From Meandrina meandrites (lineage: Eukaryota; Cnidaria; Anthozoa; Scleractinia; Meandrinidae), in contig OY855908.1 in the NCBI GenBank assembly GCA_963693305.1, positions 3,648,501-3,712,500 of the forward strand: DNA of 64,000 nucleotides, in the 5' to 3' direction. This document shows, one piece after another, positions 58,443 through 64,000 of the stretch. The translations under genes and the position numbers were made by a program. The notes below the pieces were generated by a model. That model was not told the origin of the DNA and made no database searches. It worked only from the letters and a program-made list of their open reading frames with translations. Positions within the stretch are counted from its first letter, which is position 1; each line of letters starts with the position of its first letter.

Positions 58443-61310
58443 GCTATTGTTATTCAAGGTTGTTTTCAATTGCCCAAAAATAATAATAAAATTCGAGATA
58501 AATGACAGCAATTACTTAAATTGTAAAGTTCTCTATGCACAGGGAGTAAACTTATTTAATTATTGTCTCCAAACTTTTGAACTGAAGGGCTGTTTGAAGA
58601 AAAGTGTCTGGAAGCCTTTATTCCAATTTTTTTTCAAAGCTTAGCAAATTATGGTAAATAAAGAACTTTTTTTGCCAGTGAATACCCTGCCATATTTATT
58701 GTAATAAGTGACATTTGCATTAAAAATGAAGTGAATTATAATCCATGCACTTTTTTCTCCCAGCCCTTCAAACTGAATGGACCAGATACTTTATCATTTT
58801 GTTAACAGGGGAAAATGTTATGGGACTTAAACTGAAACCAAACTTTCAGAGTGATTTTACTTTAACTGAAATTTAATAGACATGTACAGGGTGTATAGAA
58901 CCAAAGAAGCAGGGGATTTAGCAGAAGTGTGTGGGAACTATTGTACTGCAAACCCAAATGCAAGTGAAAATGAAATGATTGAAAAGTTCCCATTCTTTGC
59001 ACTTGCAGTAGTTCTCTCATATTTTTGCTTTTGCTTTCCACATGTGAATCAGCATTTAGAGAGTAACTAGAGGATTCATTTAACAAGGGTTGCAAGGAAA
59101 ATCACTCTTAATAAGTTAATTGTAAAATATCACGAGTGTGGGTTGAAATATGTTGTTTCCCATAACAGTTTTACTTTAACTTTGCCAAGTATTGCACATC
59201 AGATATTATAATTTGTGTATTAATGTTAATTAAAAGTTCAAATATCATTGTTAAAAGAGAAATGTAAATTAGTTATTTATTTCTCACTGGATTCACTGAA
59301 GAAATGTGAGAAATTTTGCTTGTAGTGTTTTAAGTGCCTTACTGTAAAGAATATTGTTTCGTCATACAGTTTGTATTTTTATGGATGTCAATGTGTATAG
59401 AATGTTGCGTCAAGTATATTTTACCAGATGCAAAGGAAAAGTGTGACCAAAGGGGTACAAATAGCCATTTTACCGAGGTACCATTTTAGATACTTTTTTA
59501 TAGATTAAACCAGTTGTAAAGGCTTAAAGGTGTACCAATTTTTTTTTTTTATTCAAAGTTTATCAAAGCTAGAGAAGTGTTCTTAACAGTAGTAATCAAG
59601 GTTATTTCCTGACAGAGAATTTTATTAAGTTCAAGTCTGTGGTAAAAGTGAATAACAGTTTCCCCTTCAAAACAGAAACAATGACTGTTGGCCTACATAG
59701 AAATTTGCCTAATTTCTATTTTTTTAATATCCAATTTCTATTTTAATGCTAAAAAATTAACCACCATAATGTGTCAGCTGCTAAAAGGCAAGCAAGTTCC
59801 TTAATGTGGAGTTATTCTTGAGAAAGGGAGTGATGTACAATAACTTTGAAACCTAGTGTTAAGAAATTGTAGCCATTTTGGACAGTAAGTAAATCTTTAC
59901 GTTGCACTAAAAAAAAGTATAAAATGATTAGTATAGGTTATCACATGATGTCAAGTGCAATTTGGGATAAATAACCACAAGCAAATCTTTTCAAAGACCA
60001 ACAAAATTGCCCGCCATTCCAAAGCCGTATTTGATTGGCTCTTTGTGTGTGCCTTTGGTTATTAACCAATCAGAATGCTCTGTTTTTTTCCCTATTTTTG
60101 CACTAAATTTCCTTATTTCTGCATCGTATTTCCTGAAAACTGCATTTCTCTTGGCAATTTAGAATCAAGATTTTTTTTCCTGTATATTGTTATTTCAACT
60201 ACAGATCGTAACAGTGTAACAAAAGCAAAAGGGAGCCAGGTTCTGAATCATTTAAATTTTGGATGAACTACCATGATAATATTATCTGTTATTGACACTT
60301 CCCTGCTGAAATAATTTATTGAATTCAAGTTTGTTAAGTATTTATTGTACACCAGACAATGATATTGCATAAACCTGATATGGTCACATAGAAATTTACT
60401 GCAAGATTATTATAAGTTTTTAAATATCAAAGGTAAACTTCCAAACATGGAAAATTTGACACCAGAGAGTACGTGTTGACACCCAAGTTGCATATACCTG
60501 GCATATTCAATATTATTATTTTGCGTTTTTTTTTGGCTACATATAAGTATAGACACTGTTAGTTAAACTTCATTTTAGACTATCAACTAATTTTTGAAAA
60601 CTGTATGCTTTTGACATGCATAGCCGTTTAATTTTCCATGTTAGTTGAATTTGTTACATTTTTTATCATTTTCATTTGTGGCATCTAAAATAATTGTGAA
60701 AAATTTGCATTTATGATCACAAGTCTTGTAAGTACACAGATCATATGTTATTTTCCTGTTATATCATGAGGTTGTTTTTATTCTTGCAACATTTGGAATC
60801 ATGATATGGGTCACATACCGGCTAGCTTGTAGTTTACATGTGGACGAGAAAAATAAAGGTGTTACAATTGGGTCTCCTGCCTTGTATTTACAGAAATGTT
60901 TTATTTCACTCGGGGGCACCCAACGGAGGTTTTCCGCAAAATACCGGTAGGTGTTGTGAGAGGGTTTTTTTGCTGGCTGCGAATGATAAGTTGTTGGTGT
61001 TGCTGGGAAGGTTTTCTCTTTAATAAGGAGCTGACACGGCATGGAAATGATGTAAACGGTTTCATACGTAGGATAATTTGCCTTTGTCTCGATCCCTTCC
61101 ACCCCCTTCTCCCCTACTGAAGGGCTAAATTTGGACCTAGTGCCACACCCAACATCTCATTTTGTCAGGGTATGTTAATTTTGGTTTGCCTTCTTTCTGG
61201 CTGGGAGATTTTCTGAGACCTTGCTGGGAAAATTATGAATTTTTGTGCATGTTTCTGCTGGGAGTGCTGAACACCTATAATTTCCCCAGCAACTGAAAAT
61301 AGTGTGTAAA

Positions 61311-61772
61311 AACAGGGACCACGGAGACCATTTTAAAGTGGTAGGGCTAAAAAATCTGGCCAAGACACACAAGCAATTGGGGTAACTGTCCTACCATTTA
61401 TCATACATTTGCGTACCTCGATGCAACGATGTAATTTCACTGCTCCCTTGGCATATCGTTATATCAGGGTTTCACTGGAAAAATAACAGCAGTTGTCCCC
61501 ACTTAGTATAACTTCCAATGCAGTAATTATGTTAAATAAAACTGCCTAAGCTTCCTACTTTTTGAAGTTGCCAAAGTTTCTCTTGCTGTTCTTCCGCGCA
61601 GCAGTGCCGAGCCTTTGACTTCGTGAAGCAAATATACAAAAGTGGAAGTATTTTGTTACTTCAAGTGGTAAAATTCATTATACCTGGCATCTGGAGCCCT
61701 AAAAAATCAACCCAAGCAAAAAAGTGGTAGGGCTGTAGCCCTACCAGCCCCTCCCCCTCCGCGGTCCCTGAA
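61311..61772. mobile_element. MITE with CAGGGACC termini
   Basis: CAGGGACCACGGAGACCATT at the left and the complement of CAGGGACCGCGGAGGGGGAG at the right. Both continue inward to GGTAGGGCT. CAGGG termini fit hAT-type elements. No coding capacity is visible. Confidence 0.65.
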
Positions 61773-61896
61773 AAAGCATTTATTTGCTGTTTACTTTGTA
61801 GCCAATATGTTATATTATGAATTCTAAGAAATAGTAAAGTTTCAGTTTTGAAGTCATTAAACAAGTTTGTCAAGTTACATTTTTTTGGTAAAATTA

Positions 61897-62215
61897 CAGT
61901 CAAAATACTCAGCGCGTGCCGCTTAGAATTCCGGAAAAGTTTTGATTAACGGCGAACGGATTGCATTATTGGTTTCAAACATTCAAATTTAATTTGAATA
62001 TTGTAGATCATCCAACCGTGAACACATGAGCCTGTCAGAAATGAAGCAATTTGATTGGTTTATTTTTTACAGGTTCACGTGCTCACGTGTTCACTGTTGG
62101 ATGATCTACAATATTCAAATTAAATTTGAATGTTTGAAACCAATAATGCAATCCGTTCGCCGTTAATCAAAACCATTCCGGAATTCTAAGCGGCACGCGC
62201 TGAGTATTTTGACTG
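61897..62215. mobile_element. TA-flanked mariner-like MITE, copy 2 (reverse orientation)
   Basis: Same TIRs as 47592-47918 (CAGTCAAAATACTCAGCG to GATCATCCAAC) with TA at both borders. The central spacer (GAAGCAATTTGATTGGTTTA) is the complement of copy 1's, so the copy is inverted relative to it. Identity to copy 1 is very high by eye, which indicates recent activity. Confidence 0.92.
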
Positions 62216-63219
62216 TAATAATAATTATGATGCTTTGCCACTAAGAATGGTATCTGTAGAGTGCATACAATGTAGCAAAGGTTTGATAGTATGCAAAAAA
62301 GTGAGGTGAAACAAACAGATTGCAAAATTTGTTGTAGAACTGTTGTCTGGAAGTTTTAATGTCATTGGTCTGTTTATGTAAAAGAGAGCCAGCCATTGTT
62401 CTCAATTAACATTTTGATTGGTCAACCATCTTCCAAGTGGCTTGGTTCGAGTTGAAATTTTCACAAAGGAAATAGGAGGGAGACAAGATCTTGGTAACCA
62501 GGCCAGCCCAGTCTCATAAGAAGAGGTCCTAACTCAGTGTGATTGGATGAAACATTTCAAATGTAAAAATGCTGATTTAGTTTGCACATACAACCTCTTA
62601 TTCCTGAGTATAAGGAGAAGAGAATCGCTGTAGTTTTGTATGGTTTTGTGACAAATTTAATGTGGAAAAGGACAAGGGTGAGTTATGACACTCTAAATAA
62701 GTAAATCGAGACAAGTTATACATGTTTATTTTTGCCCACTGCTGTGTTTATGCATTAACGTTACAATATTATTAACCAATAATACACATAAGCTTCAGGT
62801 GACAGTATTTTTGTACGACTTCCATACAAGATATGGGGATTAAGTAACTTTTGATGAGTTTTAATCCCTTTCACTAGTACTCACTGCTTACTAAATTAAA
62901 AAGGTTATATTGCCACTATAATTAAAAAAAAACCACATAATTTTGTAATATAATCAGTTTCACTATCACTTGAACAACATTCAAGTAATCAGTTTCTTTT
63001 TGAAAAAAAGTGCTATCTTTTTTTCTATTTTTCAATTTTGTGCATATAAAAATAATATTAAAGTCAGTTATTAAATAAACAGACTTTCATGAAGCTTGTT
63101 GAAGCTTCTGTACTGCTTGTTAAATCTACACCAAGTCAGCAACAGTAATGTTTTTACTGTAAAGTCAAATAAGCGATATATACACTGAGTGAACTTGTTA
63201 AGTGGTTTCCACGTCCTGT

Positions 63220-63328
63220 TTACACACGGCGGAAGACACCAACTTGCTGATTGCAGTTGGGACAGCTGTGGAGAACATCCTTCAGGGCATCAATACAGAA
63301 TGGAATCAGGCAACAACCAAGCCAACCG
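63220..63328 (-). CDS. LITAF-like: LITAF/SIMPLE-domain protein, last exon only
   Basis: An acceptor (TTTGCATAG) precedes an exon starting at 63328 on the minus strand and ending with TAA at 63222-63220. It encodes 35 residues: the hydrophobic GWLGCCLIPFCIDALKDV segment and the zinc-binding CPNCNQQVG close to the C-terminus. This is the second half of the LITAF domain, in which a CPxC pair on each side of a membrane-inserted hydrophobic stretch binds zinc at late endosomes and lysosomes. The first CPxC half and the Pro-rich N-terminus must lie in upstream exons; none was found in 63329-64000, so they are probably beyond the window. Family assignment is firm from the motif. Confidence 0.85.
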
Positions 63329-64000
63329 CTATGCAAATAAAACAAAGATATACAATCTATTATTAAATAATTTTTTAGTACAGTAATAACATTTATATTA
63401 GAGCGTTTTTCACTTGGGTGTCAAAAGGAAATCACTTTGGCTTTGCATTACTTTACAGTTGTTTTAATATTCACACCACTTTCTCATCCAATTACAAATA
63501 AAACCAAAACCAATCGTGAGTTGCTTGTATACGTTTTCCTGTGCTTCACTCCATCCACACGTATTTGCTTTGAGTTTTGATTGGATTTATTGGATATTTG
63601 TCTGTCTTTTGTGATCAGCCAAAATGATTAATGATTTAATGTGGGTTTGGTTTTATGATGCTAAATTAAAAACTGCTTCATTGCGGCAAGTAGCCCAAAA
63701 GTGCATCCACTTTAAATTAATCAAAATTCTTCCATGCAGTCATTATCCAATCAGAGGCCAAGGATAAGCTTCCAGTAGACTTCTGATTGGATTAAATCTG
63801 CACAAAAGTATTGAAGAAAATAAAGGTGGTCACAACTTTGGGCTTCTTTGCTGTAAAATCAAAAGGGTTAAGGGTCCCAATTAAGGGTTGAGGCTGCAGG
63901 GCCCGGGAGGGGGGGGGGGGGGGTACTCCTTTAATTTTACTACAGGGGTGAGCCGCTGACTCCCTGAGACTCTTGACCTGTTCCAGAGTAAAAATTATGA
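63329..64000. other. Intron of the LITAF-like gene (to window end)
   Basis: No further LITAF exon was found. It holds a diverged copy of the 33755-33890 repeat at 63525-63625 and a G run at 63908-63923. Confidence 0.5.

Larger units (their letters stand above)
57676..63219. other. Intergenic spacer between DLGAP-like and LITAF-like 3' ends
   Basis: Two genes converge here. It holds the long palindrome at 57759-58442, a hAT-like MITE at 61311-61772, a mariner-like MITE at 61897-62215, and otherwise AT-rich sequence (58450-61300) without exon-like frames. An AATAAA near 58658 and others could end the DLGAP-like transcript. Confidence 0.55.

Noticed and set aside
63189..63386. Plus-strand open frame over the LITAF exon
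   Set aside because: It is the antisense shadow of the minus-strand LITAF-like exon, whose CPNC and GCCLIPFC motifs are decisive.
1..64000. CRISPR array, bacterial operon or viral genome
   Set aside because: No regularly spaced direct repeats, no compact unspliced genes and no viral replication genes. All genes are spliced animal genes.

Overview
This is intron-rich animal nuclear DNA, AT-rich, with canonical GT-AG splice sites, about 4 to 6 % of the window in coding exons, and introns full of small fold-back DNA elements and tRNA-derived SINEs. The gene set (dynactin, SHMT, GKAP/DLGAP, LITAF, TRIM-NHL) is that of a metazoan. The repeat types and the vertebrate-like exon structure suggest a cnidarian, most likely a stony coral or sea anemone. 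That placement is an inference, not something the sequence proves.

Layout. (1) 1571-9126 (+): the last ten exons of dynactin subunit 2 (dynamitin, DCTN2); its 5' half lies left of the window, and a 1.28 kb palindromic element fills positions 1-1283. (2) 10501-23837 (+): exons of an unrecognised, very basic and charged, probably disordered protein. Every reconstructed junction keeps frame, but no firm 3' end was found; it may be a separate gene or a long 5' part of the next one. (3) 26079-35804 (+): a complete TRIM-NHL protein (RING, two B-boxes, coiled coil, filamin repeat, NHL propeller), TRIM71/LIN-41-like in architecture. (4) 38975-50080 (-): a complete 16-exon serine hydroxymethyltransferase of 487 aa with a mitochondrial-type leader. 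One intron is a minor-spliceosome (U12) AT-AG intron. (5) 51528-57675 (+): a complete 262-aa GKAP/DLGAP-family protein with a KEN box and Ser-rich basic repeats, divergent from SHMT. (6) 63220-63328 (-): the last exon of a LITAF/SIMPLE-domain protein whose upstream exons lie to the right of the window.

Mobile DNA. Most non-exonic structure is non-autonomous DNA transposons with long terminal inverted repeats. They include TA-flanked mariner-like MITEs (one inserted at the exact dyad centre of another), TTAA-flanked elements, a family built on GTCACGCAA hairpins, and three SINE families with tRNA-like B boxes. No CRISPR, operon, rRNA or functional tRNA was seen. The genes look like unrelated housekeeping and regulatory loci. 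The only apparent linkages are the head-to-head SHMT/DLGAP pair, with 1.4 kb between start codons, and the possible join of the charged-protein exons to the TRIM gene.
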